From DSVQ01 sp964484765 (GTDB lineage: Bacteria > Planctomycetota > Planctomycetia > Planctomycetales > Planctomycetaceae): DNA of 64,000 nucleotides. The notes beneath the pieces are model-generated. The model saw only the letters and a list, made by a program, of their open reading frames with translations. It had not been told where the DNA came from and ran no database searches. Both the position numbers and the translations under genes were made by a program. The stretch is taken from the NCBI GenBank assembly GCA_964484765.1, contig CAZAGI010000009.1:86373-150372 (forward strand), given 5' to 3'. Every line of letters starts with the position of its first letter. Positions within the stretch are counted from its first letter, which is position 1. Positions 25,499 to 33,737 of the stretch are shown in pieces.

Positions 25499-26638
25499 CT
25501 ATGATTGCTGCGCCCGCGGGGGCTTCCTGACGGCTGGTGGATGGGATGACTTTCGGCGCGTAGCACTAGGTTTGGCGGCCTTCGTCCCGGTTTTTTTTGT
25601 AGCCGATATAGTGCCCGAGAGTTTGTTCTGACTCAGACGCCCCGACGCTTTCGGCTTTGCCCTTAAGGTGGCAACAATTGCCTTCGCGGACTTCGACTTC
25701 CGTCCCGGCGGCTTCACCAGTTCCACGATAACGGCGTTCTTAGTCGTCGCTCGTTTTTTCACCGCCTTTGGAGCGATGTTCTTTGAACTCTTGTCGGCGG
25801 ATTTCCTGAGCACGGTTTTTGTTGTTGTCTTGGTGGTGACTTTCTTGGCGGGCTGCTTCTTGGTGCCGGGCTTGGACGGCTTCTTACCCGCAGGGAGCTT
25901 CTGTGGCGTTGCTTCCATTTCGATACCAAAGATGTCCAGCAGTTCGCTGTTGGACAACGCCATGCCTTCTGAAGCATTCAGCGATTGATCGAGGTTCGCA
26001 GTGCTGGCAGCGCGGCCGATCAGTTCGCGATGGTCGACTTTTCGTAAGGTGAACAGCAGTTCCGGCCGGGCATCGAGCCGTGAGCCGATGCCATACATTA
26101 CCGCGGCGATGTGCTTGCAAACGAAGGCCCCGTCCGGGCAGGTGCAACTCATCGTGATTTCGGTGGGACGCGGAAAGAGTCCGTCTTCCGCACGCGTGAG
26201 CCTGGTCATCACGCCGTCGCTGAAGCGGCCCTGCAGCAGATCGAAGAGCGACTCGATTTCGTGAGCACAATCCGCGCCGATCGACTGCCACACTTTCGGG
26301 GAAAGCGTCTTGATCTGGATGTCGACGGTGTAGGCGTCACTCCCGCCGACGATCGCCCGCACTCTGCCGGGTTTGATCACCAGATCCGCGACGGAACCGT
26401 TCCGGACATACGTGGCCCCGCGCGGCAGCCGATTGGCGAAGTCGCGATAGCGTTCCAGATTCTCGCACCACTTCAGACCCCAGAACGTCTTCGCGATCTT
26501 ACGACCGACGATCGTAACGGGATCAGGAGACCGGCTCTCTTTCGCAGCGAGTTTCTTCGCCGCGGCGTGGCCTCGCGCGATTTTCGTCGCCACGGGAACG
26601 TACGGAGCAAACCCGTCGTAACCAACATACCACGACAT
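25499..26638 (-). CDS. SWIM zinc-finger protein with lysine-rich tail
   Basis: The product has 379 residues from the ATG at 26638 (MSWYVGYDG). The frame upstream has no family-like sequence. The N-terminal region (about 30-130) reads IAKTFWGLKWCENLERY, typical of this protein group. The SWIM motif follows at about 165-185, with C-T-C-P-D-G-A-F-V-C-K-H-I (CxCx6CxH). Residues from about 250 on are a basic, low-complexity tail rich in K, A, T and P repeats, similar to histone-H1-like tails and probably DNA-binding. An SNF2-family helicase lies about 350 bases upstream on the same strand. SWIM proteins and SNF2 helicases of this type are commonly neighbours in bacteria, so they probably act together on DNA; the process is unknown. 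Confidence 0.88.
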   Translation of the reverse strand: MSWYVGYDGFAPYVPVATKIARGHAAAKKLAAKESRSPDPVTIVGRKIAKTFWGLKWCENLERYRDFANRLPRGATYVRNGSVADLVIKPGRVRAIVGGSDAYTVDIQIKTLSPKVWQSIGADCAHEIESLFDLLQGRFSDGVMTRLTRAEDGLFPRPTEITMSCTCPDGAFVCKHIAAVMYGIGSRLDARPELLFTLRKVDHRELIGRAASTANLDQSLNASEGMALSNSELLDIFGIEMEATPQKLPAGKKPSKPGTKKQPAKKVTTKTTTKTVLRKSADKSSKNIAPKAVKKRATTKNAVIVELVKPPGRKSKSAKAIVATLRAKPKASGRLSQNKLSGTISATKKTGTKAAKPSATRRKSSHPPAVRKPPRAQQS

Positions 26639-26778
26639 GAACCGCTCCTTCGGTGTGGAACACTGCTTCGACCGTCTCGATGGGAGAATAGCGTACCCAC
26701 ACGATGGGTATCTGCAAGAGGGCTGAACGAGAATCACAGGCGTTTCGTGCTTCGAGAGGAAAGACGAAATGCCCGGAG

Positions 26779-26921
26779 TGTCCACAGATTTCGCAGATTT
26801 TCACAGATTCAACACCAAGAGTGGCCATGGCACTCCGACGTTTTTCACGTCTCGGAGGATCGTTATCGGGAACAACTCAACTTGGTTCTGAATCTCCTTC
26901 AATCTGCCTAATCTGTGGACC
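26779..26921. repeat. MITE-like hairpin repeat between the SWIM and SNF2 genes
   Basis: Two arms of about 40 bases form an imperfect inverted repeat. Left arm: GTCCACAGATT, GCAGATT, AGATTCA and ACC. Right arm: the same blocks in reverse complement, ending AATCTGTGGAC. The non-palindromic centre (about 65 bases) holds no gene. Left-arm units (ACAGATT, GCAGATT, ACAGATT) also form a short direct repeat. This accounts for the 351-base gap 26639-26989. Transcribed, it would fold into a long hairpin. Confidence 0.6.
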
Positions 26922-26989
26922 TCTTCCACCATGGCTTTGTCAGCGACAGGAACTGCACTGAAACGAGTGGCGAAATCCGCGCCAAAGCG

Positions 26990-29833
26990 TCATTCGTCCG
27001 TTGTCGCGTGCTTTCTTCTTCGCGCACTCGGCTGCTTCGCCGCAGTGTCGGGTGTGGCCCCATCGCCCGCCGCACGACTGAGATCGAGCGCGACGAATTT
27101 CAACAGTTCATCATCGGCCATTTCGGACAGCTTGGGAGTGCCGTCGCCGTCGAGAAGCTGTTCGGCGACTTCCCGCTTCTCCGCGATCATGGCATCGATG
27201 CGTTCTTCGATGGTGCCGCGGCAGACGAACTTGTGCACGAGCACATTCCGTTGCTGGCCGATGCGGAAAGCCCGGTCGGTTGCCTGGTTCTCCACCGCGG
27301 GGTTCCACCACCGGTCGAAATGGACGACGTGCGAAGCGGCGGTCAGATTCAGCCCGCTGCCCCCGGCTTTCAACGAAATCACAAAGAACGGCCGCAAGGG
27401 ATCGGTCTGGAACTCACGAACCAGTTCGCTGCGGCGTTTGACCGGCGTGCCTCCGTGCAACACAAGACCCGGTTGCCCGAAGAGCGATTCCAGATAGTGG
27501 GCCAGCGGTTCACACAGGGATTGAAACTGCGTGAACACCAGCATTTTTTCCTGACGGGCGATGATCGGTTCGCACAACTGACCCAGGCGTAGAAACTTGC
27601 CGCTCCGTTCGGGGGCGAAGTCTTCGTCGAGCAAGTACTGGGCGGGATGATTGCAAATCTGCTTGAACTGCATCAGTGTCGCCAGCACCAACCCGCGGCG
27701 CTTCATGCCTTCCACGGATTGCAGTTGTCGTCGTAACTCCTCGACGGCTTTCGCGTAGAGCACGGTTTGCGGCACGCTCAGTCCGCACTCGGTTCGCATC
27801 TCGATTTTGTCGGGCAGATCGGGGGCGATGGCGGGATCGGACTTGTGCCGGCGGAGAATGTACGGTCGTACGAGCCGACGGAGACCGGCGTAACCTTGGC
27901 CGTCTGTCTGCTGGTTGAGTTTCGACACGTACCGCTTGAACTCGGCGGCTGTGCCCAACAGCCCCGGCGACGAAAAATCGAACAACGACCACAATTCCCC
28001 CAGATGGTTTTCCACGGGTGTGCCGGTCATCACCAATCGCCGCCGGGCCGGTAACTTCTTCAACGCTTTTGCTTGTGCGGAACCCGCGTTCTTGATGGCC
28101 TGGGCTTCGTCGAGGATGATCAGCGACCACGTCACCTTTTCCAGCCACGGTTGGCGGCGGATCATGCCATAACTGGTGACGACCAGATCGAAGTCGGCGA
28201 ATCCGGTGGACGGATCGAGCGTCCGTTCGGCGAGTTCGTCTGCGGGTGTTTCGGAACGATGGGCGTAACAGGCCTGCAACGACGGTGCGAACCGCAACGC
28301 TTCCTGCTTCCAGTTCCCGATCAATGACGCGGGCACCACCAAGAGACTCGGTGGCATCGCTGTCTTCCCCGCCGCCCGTTTCCGCTGCAACAGCAGGTCG
28401 AGCACCTGAATCGTTTTGCCGAGGCCCATGTCGTCGGCGAGGCACGCTCCCAACCCCAGTTCGGTCATGAACCACAGCCACTGGACGCCTTCGGCTTGAT
28501 ACGGCCGCAATGTCGCGTGCAGATCGCGTCCTGGCTGACATCCCGACGCTTCATCCGGTTGTCGCATCCGTTCCAGTGTGGTCCGCAACCAGTCACCGGC
28601 AACAAGCGTCGACCAATTCGCGACGTGTTCCTCTGCAGCGACCGGCGTTGAGGACAGCGTCGCCCCGGCGAGCATCCGCATCGCCTCAAGCATCTCGATG
28701 CCATCGGGGTGATCCTGGCTCACGGCCTTCCAATGAGCGATGGCCTCCTGCAAGTGGCGTTGATCGACTTCGACCCATTTGCCTCGCAGCAGCGTCAACC
28801 CCGGTGACTCGGCCAGCAACTGCTGCAACTCATCCGGTGACAACGGCGTTCCATCGAGGACCACCGTGGCGTAAAAATCGAGCAGACTGTCGAAGCCCAC
28901 CGCCGAGGGGCACGTCTCGCCGATTCGCACTTGCACTTCGGGACGGAGAGGTCGCCGCGCGGACCACCAGTTGGGCAGTCGGATCACCACGCCCGCGGCT
29001 TCCATCGCCGGAGACTCCTGCAGGAAACGATACGCTTCGGTTGCCGACCAAGCCTGCGGTGCAAACAGCCGCTTCGTCCGCAGGAGTTCCGTTACGAGCG
29101 ATGACTGTTCCGCCGCTTTGCGTACGGGTTCGAGGAGGCGCTCCAGCTGTTCGAAGTCCTGCTTGGCAACCGAATGCTTCAACGCTTCCGCCAACGGCCG
29201 ATGCTGCGGCTTGGCACCGGCCGAAAGTCTGTGGGCGAACGTGGCCAGGAATGCAAACGGTCGGTCGGGGTCACGTTTGTTTTCCGCCAGATGAAACGTC
29301 ACCTTGCCGACCAGATGCGCCAGCGGATTGACGCGACGCAGCCACGCGAGCGGGCCGCCGGGATCGGACGTCGCCGCCTGGACCACATATTCGGCAAGCG
29401 CCCGCCACGATTCGTGTAAACGTTCTGTGGTGACAAATTCGAGTCCGACCATCGGCGGTGCCGACGCCACCCACGCTGCGAGTTCGTCCTCCGCGGGAGG
29501 CGGCAACGCGCCCCACGCGGCACCTGGTTCCTCTTCCGTGTGACACACCGCACGAAAGAAGCCCCGCGCCCAATTCCGCCAGTACGCCAGCGTGGCGGGC
29601 AAGGTCTCCGGCCACTTCGACGATGCCAACACAACAAAACCGGCAGCATTGGAAAGCGCTAGCGCCGAACGCAGTTCCCTCGGTAACGCTTCAGGTAGGT
29701 CCACGCCGTCCGCAGCGGCATCATCCTCCAATCGCAACCGCCCCGTTGGCCCCATTGCCAGCGCACAATTCACATCACCATCCTTGTCACGATTCTGAAG
29801 CCCCGCCGCGTTCGAGTTTCGGGGTGATTTCAT
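26990..29833 (-). CDS. SNF2-family DNA helicase/translocase
   Basis: The product has about 947 residues from the ATG at 29833 (MKSPRN). The N-terminal half contains a region like the SNF2-associated domain DUF3670 at about 285-370 (GKWVEVDQRHLQEAI). ATPase motifs follow: LRPYQAEGVQWL, then LADDMGLGKTIQ (motif I, about 466-477), LLVVPASLIGNW (Ia), LIILDEAQAIKN (DEAQ, motif II) and VMTGTPVENHL (III). The C-terminal RecA fold has KMLVFTQFQSLC, SLKAGGSGLNL, WWNPAVENQATDRAFRIGQ (VI) and EERIDAMI. Such enzymes are double-stranded-DNA translocases that remodel protein-DNA complexes. The C-terminal tail is basic (SARRRKHATTDE). A SWIM protein gene follows after a hairpin repeat. Confidence 0.94.
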   Translation of the reverse strand: MKSPRNSNAAGLQNRDKDGDVNCALAMGPTGRLRLEDDAAADGVDLPEALPRELRSALALSNAAGFVVLASSKWPETLPATLAYWRNWARGFFRAVCHTEEEPGAAWGALPPPAEDELAAWVASAPPMVGLEFVTTERLHESWRALAEYVVQAATSDPGGPLAWLRRVNPLAHLVGKVTFHLAENKRDPDRPFAFLATFAHRLSAGAKPQHRPLAEALKHSVAKQDFEQLERLLEPVRKAAEQSSLVTELLRTKRLFAPQAWSATEAYRFLQESPAMEAAGVVIRLPNWWSARRPLRPEVQVRIGETCPSAVGFDSLLDFYATVVLDGTPLSPDELQQLLAESPGLTLLRGKWVEVDQRHLQEAIAHWKAVSQDHPDGIEMLEAMRMLAGATLSSTPVAAEEHVANWSTLVAGDWLRTTLERMRQPDEASGCQPGRDLHATLRPYQAEGVQWLWFMTELGLGACLADDMGLGKTIQVLDLLLQRKRAAGKTAMPPSLLVVPASLIGNWKQEALRFAPSLQACYAHRSETPADELAERTLDPSTGFADFDLVVTSYGMIRRQPWLEKVTWSLIILDEAQAIKNAGSAQAKALKKLPARRRLVMTGTPVENHLGELWSLFDFSSPGLLGTAAEFKRYVSKLNQQTDGQGYAGLRRLVRPYILRRHKSDPAIAPDLPDKIEMRTECGLSVPQTVLYAKAVEELRRQLQSVEGMKRRGLVLATLMQFKQICNHPAQYLLDEDFAPERSGKFLRLGQLCEPIIARQEKMLVFTQFQSLCEPLAHYLESLFGQPGLVLHGGTPVKRRSELVREFQTDPLRPFFVISLKAGGSGLNLTAASHVVHFDRWWNPAVENQATDRAFRIGQQRNVLVHKFVCRGTIEERIDAMIAEKREVAEQLLDGDGTPKLSEMADDELLKFVALDLSRAAGDGATPDTAAKQPSARRRKHATTDE

Positions 29834-30023
29834 TTTGTAGTAAAGAGTGGTAAGGAAGAAAACCACAGCCTGCGCAGACGGTCACCGATTCAAATCGCAT
29901 GCGCTGTGGACCCGCTGGTCATGCATCAGCGTCTTCGATGGTGCGGGAGTGATAGGTCGGCCTAACGTGTAACTTCTGTGCATCCCGAGTTCTTTGGCGT
30001 GGTGCGTCACGACGTACTGTTCA

Positions 30024-30605
30024 TCACGCGGGACGTGCATCGCGGTTTCGATAGAGGGACGGATCAACGGCGGAGAGCATGCGTTCGATCGGTAGGTCTC
30101 GCTGCAAAAAGGCGGCAACCTGGTTGGTCGAGACGGCGGGTTCTGTGACCAGTTGGTTGTAGTCGACCTCCAGCAGTTCAAACATCGGCTGCTGCGCGAG
30201 CCAGGCAAACAGTTTTCCCAGATGCGTGGTAAACGCCGCTTTCATAGCCTCGCGCGGGGGAAGTGGCATCCCGCGCCGCAGTAACATTTTCTCCTGCGAC
30301 ACGATGACTTCGTCGAGGTCGCGGCGCATGAAGATGATCTTGTACGCTTCCGATGACGGCAGATCGTACAACAACTGCGAGATCATCTTGACAGCTTTGC
30401 CACGGGCGTCGGGCAACCAGGACTGGTCGTCCTTGATTTTTTTGGCCCGCTCGAATTCGTAATACCCTTTAGGATTGTCGGTGTCGGCTTCCCGAATTCT
30501 GTCGGTGAGCGGTTCCAGACCTCCGACGGCCAGCATCTGCATCATCAACGATGTCCCGGAGCGCGGCAGGCCCGAGACGATCACGATTTCATCGCGGTCA
30601 TTCAT
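30024..30605 (-). CDS. Small sulfotransferase-family protein
   Basis: The product has 193 residues, shorter than the usual 250-350. The 5'-phosphosulfate-binding P-loop of PAPS-dependent sulfotransferases is clear near the start (GLPRSGTSLMMQML, about 12-25). IIFMRRDLDEVIVSQ (about 100-115) resembles the 3'-phosphate-binding region (RDxxxxxxS). There is no signal peptide, so it is cytoplasmic. It is the last gene of a minus-strand operon with an arylsulfotransferase-like protein, two alkaline-phosphatase-superfamily enzymes and two membrane proteins, with an 11-base gap to the gene before it. It may sulfate a lipid-linked or secreted glycan made by that operon (inference). Possible P-loop proteins without sulfotransferase activity cannot be excluded. 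Confidence 0.8.
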   Translation of the reverse strand: MNDRDEIVIVSGLPRSGTSLMMQMLAVGGLEPLTDRIREADTDNPKGYYEFERAKKIKDDQSWLPDARGKAVKMISQLLYDLPSSEAYKIIFMRRDLDEVIVSQEKMLLRRGMPLPPREAMKAAFTTHLGKLFAWLAQQPMFELLEVDYNQLVTEPAVSTNQVAAFLQRDLPIERMLSAVDPSLYRNRDARPA

Positions 30606-30616
30606 GACGGCTCTCT

Positions 30617-31453
30617 TCAGAGATTGACATTAAGAAATGGCTTCGCGGCGAAGGCGGCAATCATTGAAACCAGGAACCAGTAAACGATCCAATTGTTCGT
30701 ACCCATGATGAAAGAGTCTCGTTCGGGATAGGTCACTTCGATCGATTGCACTGTCGAGTCTGCGCCGAACGGCGACTCCCGAGGATGGAGCAGCACTTCG
30801 CTCCAATCCGATGAAGGACGTTTCAGGCTCGCGGGCCGATAACCAGCCCCTACAACCAGTTCCTTCTCAAAAGATTGGCTGCCAACGGCAAACGTCATCG
30901 CATGCAAACCATTTGTTTTCGGTGTAATGTTCCAGCACACGATGTCTTTACTTGGCACTCGCACCGGGCCGGTGACAACCGATGTGGCTTCCGAGGGCAC
31001 AAGCTGGAATGAGCTGATGGCTTCACTGGCACCGCTCCGGAACCGTACGGTGACGACGGATTCTTCTCCAATCAGCAGCGGCCGAGCCTGATACCACAAC
31101 GCCATTTGAGCCAGCAGCAGGAGCATGGGCGGGGTCATTACGATCATCGGCACCAGCGAATGGCAGAGGAGTTTCAGGGCACCGCCGACCAGTCGCCACT
31201 GGCAAAACAAGCTGACCGGCAAGTTGGCCCGGAAGAGCGACAGCGCAAGCAGGTTGGCTCTGATCTGATCCCGTGTTCGTTTAATGGCCTGCTGGTTCGA
31301 CGTATATTTGAAAACAACCAGCATGAGCACCCCGGTCACCGCACCGATCAGCCCTGCCGAGAGCCAGCCCGGCAACCAGCCGATTGGCGCAAACAAAATC
31401 GCACCGAGTCCGTTTGCCAGACGATTTAGCCCCATCACAAGCTGCGTCAGCAT
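30617..31453 (-). CDS. Membrane protein resembling the EMC3/DUF106 (Oxa1 superfamily) type
   Basis: The product has 278 residues. Hydrophobic segments occur at about 10-50 (GAILFAPIGWLPGWLSAGLI, then VTGVLMLVVF) and about 95-118 (LVPMIVMTPPMLLLLAQMALW). Between them lies the cytoplasmic pattern KYTSNQQAIKRTRDQIRANL, then LALSLFR. A third helix is at the C-terminus (NWIVYWFLVSMIAAFAAKPF). The order 'helix, YTSNQxAIKxxxDxIxA, LxLFR, helix pair' resembles archaeal DUF106 and eukaryotic EMC3, which belong to the Oxa1/YidC membrane-insertase superfamily. I recall similar uncharacterised proteins in Acidobacteria next to phosphodiesterase-like genes. The part from about 125 to 255 is beta-rich and extracytoplasmic. 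The insertase-like assignment is an inference from the pattern. Confidence 0.6.
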   Translation of the reverse strand: MLTQLVMGLNRLANGLGAILFAPIGWLPGWLSAGLIGAVTGVLMLVVFKYTSNQQAIKRTRDQIRANLLALSLFRANLPVSLFCQWRLVGGALKLLCHSLVPMIVMTPPMLLLLAQMALWYQARPLLIGEESVVTVRFRSGASEAISSFQLVPSEATSVVTGPVRVPSKDIVCWNITPKTNGLHAMTFAVGSQSFEKELVVGAGYRPASLKRPSSDWSEVLLHPRESPFGADSTVQSIEVTYPERDSFIMGTNNWIVYWFLVSMIAAFAAKPFLNVNL

Positions 31454-31471
31454 CAGCGTTGTTCCCGACCG

Positions 31472-31657
31472 CTATTCAATGTATCCGAGCCCGCGCAACT
31501 GATCGGCCACCAGCTTCTCGCTGTTATCTTCGCCAATCCGCTTGATCTCATTTTCGATCGCTGTCTTGATTAATTCGTCGACGCTGCTGTAACCGGCCTT
31601 CTCCGCAGCCGATTTCGCCCGTTGATAAAGACTGTCTTCGACAGAGATTTTCGTCAC
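31472..31657 (-). CDS. Small ribbon-helix-helix protein
   Basis: The product has 61 residues: MTKISVEDSLYQRAKSAAEK, then GYSSVDELIKTAIENEIKRI and a tail ending LRGLGYIE. The start of an Arc/CopG-type ribbon-helix-helix fold is visible (one beta strand, two helices with the GYSSVDEL turn). Such proteins usually bind DNA as dimers and may regulate the operon they sit in. No toxin partner is next to it, since both neighbours are pathway-type genes. Spacing to the upstream phosphatase-family gene is 28 bases. The length is normal for the family. Confidence 0.72.
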   Translation of the reverse strand: MTKISVEDSLYQRAKSAAEKAGYSSVDELIKTAIENEIKRIGEDNSEKLVADQLRGLGYIE

Positions 31658-31685
31658 AATTCATACTCCACGTATTGCGATAAAG

Positions 31686-33737
31686 CTAAGACTTGAAAAC
31701 ACTGCGGCCCGTCATGGTGCTGGGTGTGGACAAGCCGAACTCCTGTAGAATACTTGGGGCGATGTCCACGAGCATCGGATCAGGCTTATCAACAGGCTTG
31801 TTGCAGAACAACACGCCGGGGACTTCGAGCGCATCGGCACAGTGGTCCGCAGCCCACGCCGAAGTGTTGTCGAGCAAACTTTCCTGCGTGAGATCTCCGA
31901 GGCAGGTCTCCCACGACGCCCGGTAGCCGCGGGAATATCCGATGATGAGATCGGGGGCGAGTTCAGTCGCGTTGCCGGAATAGATCTCATCCGATCGGTA
32001 GACATTGCGAATCACGCGGTTGCCGTTGAAATCACGGACATTTTTCAACCGTGCGGTCAGTTGTTTCAACAGTTTCTCCTGCTCTTCGCCGGGTTCAACG
32101 ATCCCTTCGGCCTCGCGCCCCTTCAGGTTCAAGTACAACCCGTTGATGCCCAGTCCGTAGGCTTTGGTACGCGTCCAGTCGCCATTGGCGAGCACATTGC
32201 TACATTCGCGGGGGTTGAGATAACCGAAGTCTCTCAGCCACGAGTTCAAGTTGAACTGACGCCCGAAGTTCGCAAAGCCGTGATCGCTCATGACGAAGAG
32301 GGTCGCTTTGCCACCGTAGCGATCGTGAATGTCGCCGATAACGGCATCGAGCCGTTTGTAGAGATCCTTCACGTACTGGAATCGGCTCGCGGCTTGCGGA
32401 TTGCTCAGCGTCGGGTGTTGGGCATTCCCGTCTGATTCGTCCCACCAGAACATGTGCGATTGCAGGTCGCTGCTGGAGAAGTAAAAGAACAGCAGACCGT
32501 CTTCGTAATTCTGAATGGCATGTTCGAACAAGGCCAGCCGTTCTTCGAGAACATGGGTGGCCTGCTTGCGGAACTCATCGTCGTTGAACACGCCGTTCGA
32601 CCGTGCTTTGTGATCTTCCTGAAAGCCGGTCGTATAGAACAACCCGAGATCCTGCGAGACATCACTGATGAAGTTCTTCGGTTCGGAAAGCGGTACCACC
32701 GGGTCTGATGGGTCGACATTGATCGGCGTTACATAAAGCCGAAAGTTCGGTGCGACTTCCTGCAGGAGAAAACGGCAGATGCCGCTCGCATGCTGATTTG
32801 GCAGCGGGCGTGGCGTGGACATCGCAAAGTCCAGTCGGATCCAGCGGCTCCACTTTCCGGGATTGAGCATGATCTTCCGCCCCTGAATTTCCAGCAGGGC
32901 GGCGTTCGATCTCCTGTCCCGGTGAATCTCGAATTCGATCTCAATCGATGTGGGGGATTTCCGCAGCGCATCGGGTGGACCTTCAATTCGAGCCCGTGCG
33001 GAATCGTTATCGAAATGAAGTCGACGGCGTTTGCCTCCCCCTTCATCGAGCCCGTCGGCGGGCGAATCTTCACTGAAGTACTGATACGTCCCGTAAGTGC
33101 CGAGCATGTCGGGCGTGCCCATACCGGAAAGGCACTTGTGGTGACCGTATTGTGATGGACTCGGAGGGTAGTTCGACGGTAGATCGTAAAAGACAGAGTC
33201 AATTTTTTGGGCGTCGAGGTAGTCCCAGAATGGCACGCCCTGCCGACGGAGCACGGTCTGTGACGGTTGATGATTGAACGGCCAGAAATCGAGCTGCAGT
33301 TGATAGTCGCCCCATTCGATCGAGCCTTTGCCAGGTAACGTTTCGGCAGCAGAAAAGAACGGTTTCGATTGTTCGTGCGGGTGGCGATGGATGAAATCAA
33401 AGATGCCGTGCGAACCGGGACCGCTGCCATTGATGAAATTGGACCAGGCGACAGGACTTTGGGGCGGAATACTGGTGCCAAGGGGACTGAAGCCGCCTGC
33501 GGCTGTCATCCGGGCGAGGTGCGGCAACTCGCCCGCTTTCATCATCGCGTGGCTGAGCCGCGGGTCCATGCCGTCGATGCCGATGACAATGACTTTCATA
33601 CCGAGGCTGCGCGAAACGCGATTCGGTCCGCCGACAAAGTAACTCGCCGCCCCGACACCGGCCGCCCCGGCAGCCAGCGCGGCGCTGGTCAACAAGCGAC
33701 GGCGGGTGAAACCGGTAGTCTTCGCGCGCTCGGTCAT
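31686..33737 (-). CDS. Tat-exported alkaline-phosphatase-superfamily enzyme (type I phosphodiesterase/nucleotide pyrophosphatase-like)
   Basis: The product has 683 residues. A twin-arginine-type leader F-T-R-R-R-L-L-T-S is followed by an alanine-rich hydrophobic core (residues 10-35), so it is exported folded. Metal and nucleophile motifs of the superfamily are present: VIVIGIDGMDPRL (first metal aspartate), PPQSPVAWSNFINGSGPGSH (nucleophile Ser or Thr region), VMSDHGFANFGR (D and H ligands) and WAADHC near the C-terminus. A beta-rich insert (about 250-340) resembles that of its neighbour. The start overlaps the stop of that upstream paralogue by four bases (ATGA), so translation is coupled. 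The substrate is probably a phosphodiester or sulfate ester on a surface glycolipid (inference). The DHG motif favours phosphatase/phosphodiesterase over sulfatase. Confidence 0.85.
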   Translation of the reverse strand: MTERAKTTGFTRRRLLTSAALAAGAAGVGAASYFVGGPNRVSRSLGMKVIVIGIDGMDPRLSHAMMKAGELPHLARMTAAGGFSPLGTSIPPQSPVAWSNFINGSGPGSHGIFDFIHRHPHEQSKPFFSAAETLPGKGSIEWGDYQLQLDFWPFNHQPSQTVLRRQGVPFWDYLDAQKIDSVFYDLPSNYPPSPSQYGHHKCLSGMGTPDMLGTYGTYQYFSEDSPADGLDEGGGKRRRLHFDNDSARARIEGPPDALRKSPTSIEIEFEIHRDRRSNAALLEIQGRKIMLNPGKWSRWIRLDFAMSTPRPLPNQHASGICRFLLQEVAPNFRLYVTPINVDPSDPVVPLSEPKNFISDVSQDLGLFYTTGFQEDHKARSNGVFNDDEFRKQATHVLEERLALFEHAIQNYEDGLLFFYFSSSDLQSHMFWWDESDGNAQHPTLSNPQAASRFQYVKDLYKRLDAVIGDIHDRYGGKATLFVMSDHGFANFGRQFNLNSWLRDFGYLNPRECSNVLANGDWTRTKAYGLGINGLYLNLKGREAEGIVEPGEEQEKLLKQLTARLKNVRDFNGNRVIRNVYRSDEIYSGNATELAPDLIIGYSRGYRASWETCLGDLTQESLLDNTSAWAADHCADALEVPGVLFCNKPVDKPDPMLVDIAPSILQEFGLSTPSTMTGRSVFKS

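Noticed and set aside
26779..26921. tRNA-like or riboswitch-like RNA
   Set aside because: The inverted arms fold into one long hairpin without cloverleaf or known aptamer features; a MITE-like repeat fits better.
31472..31657. Antitoxin of a toxin-antitoxin pair
   Set aside because: Ribbon-helix-helix proteins can be antitoxins, but both neighbours are large pathway-type genes and no toxin-sized partner overlaps it.
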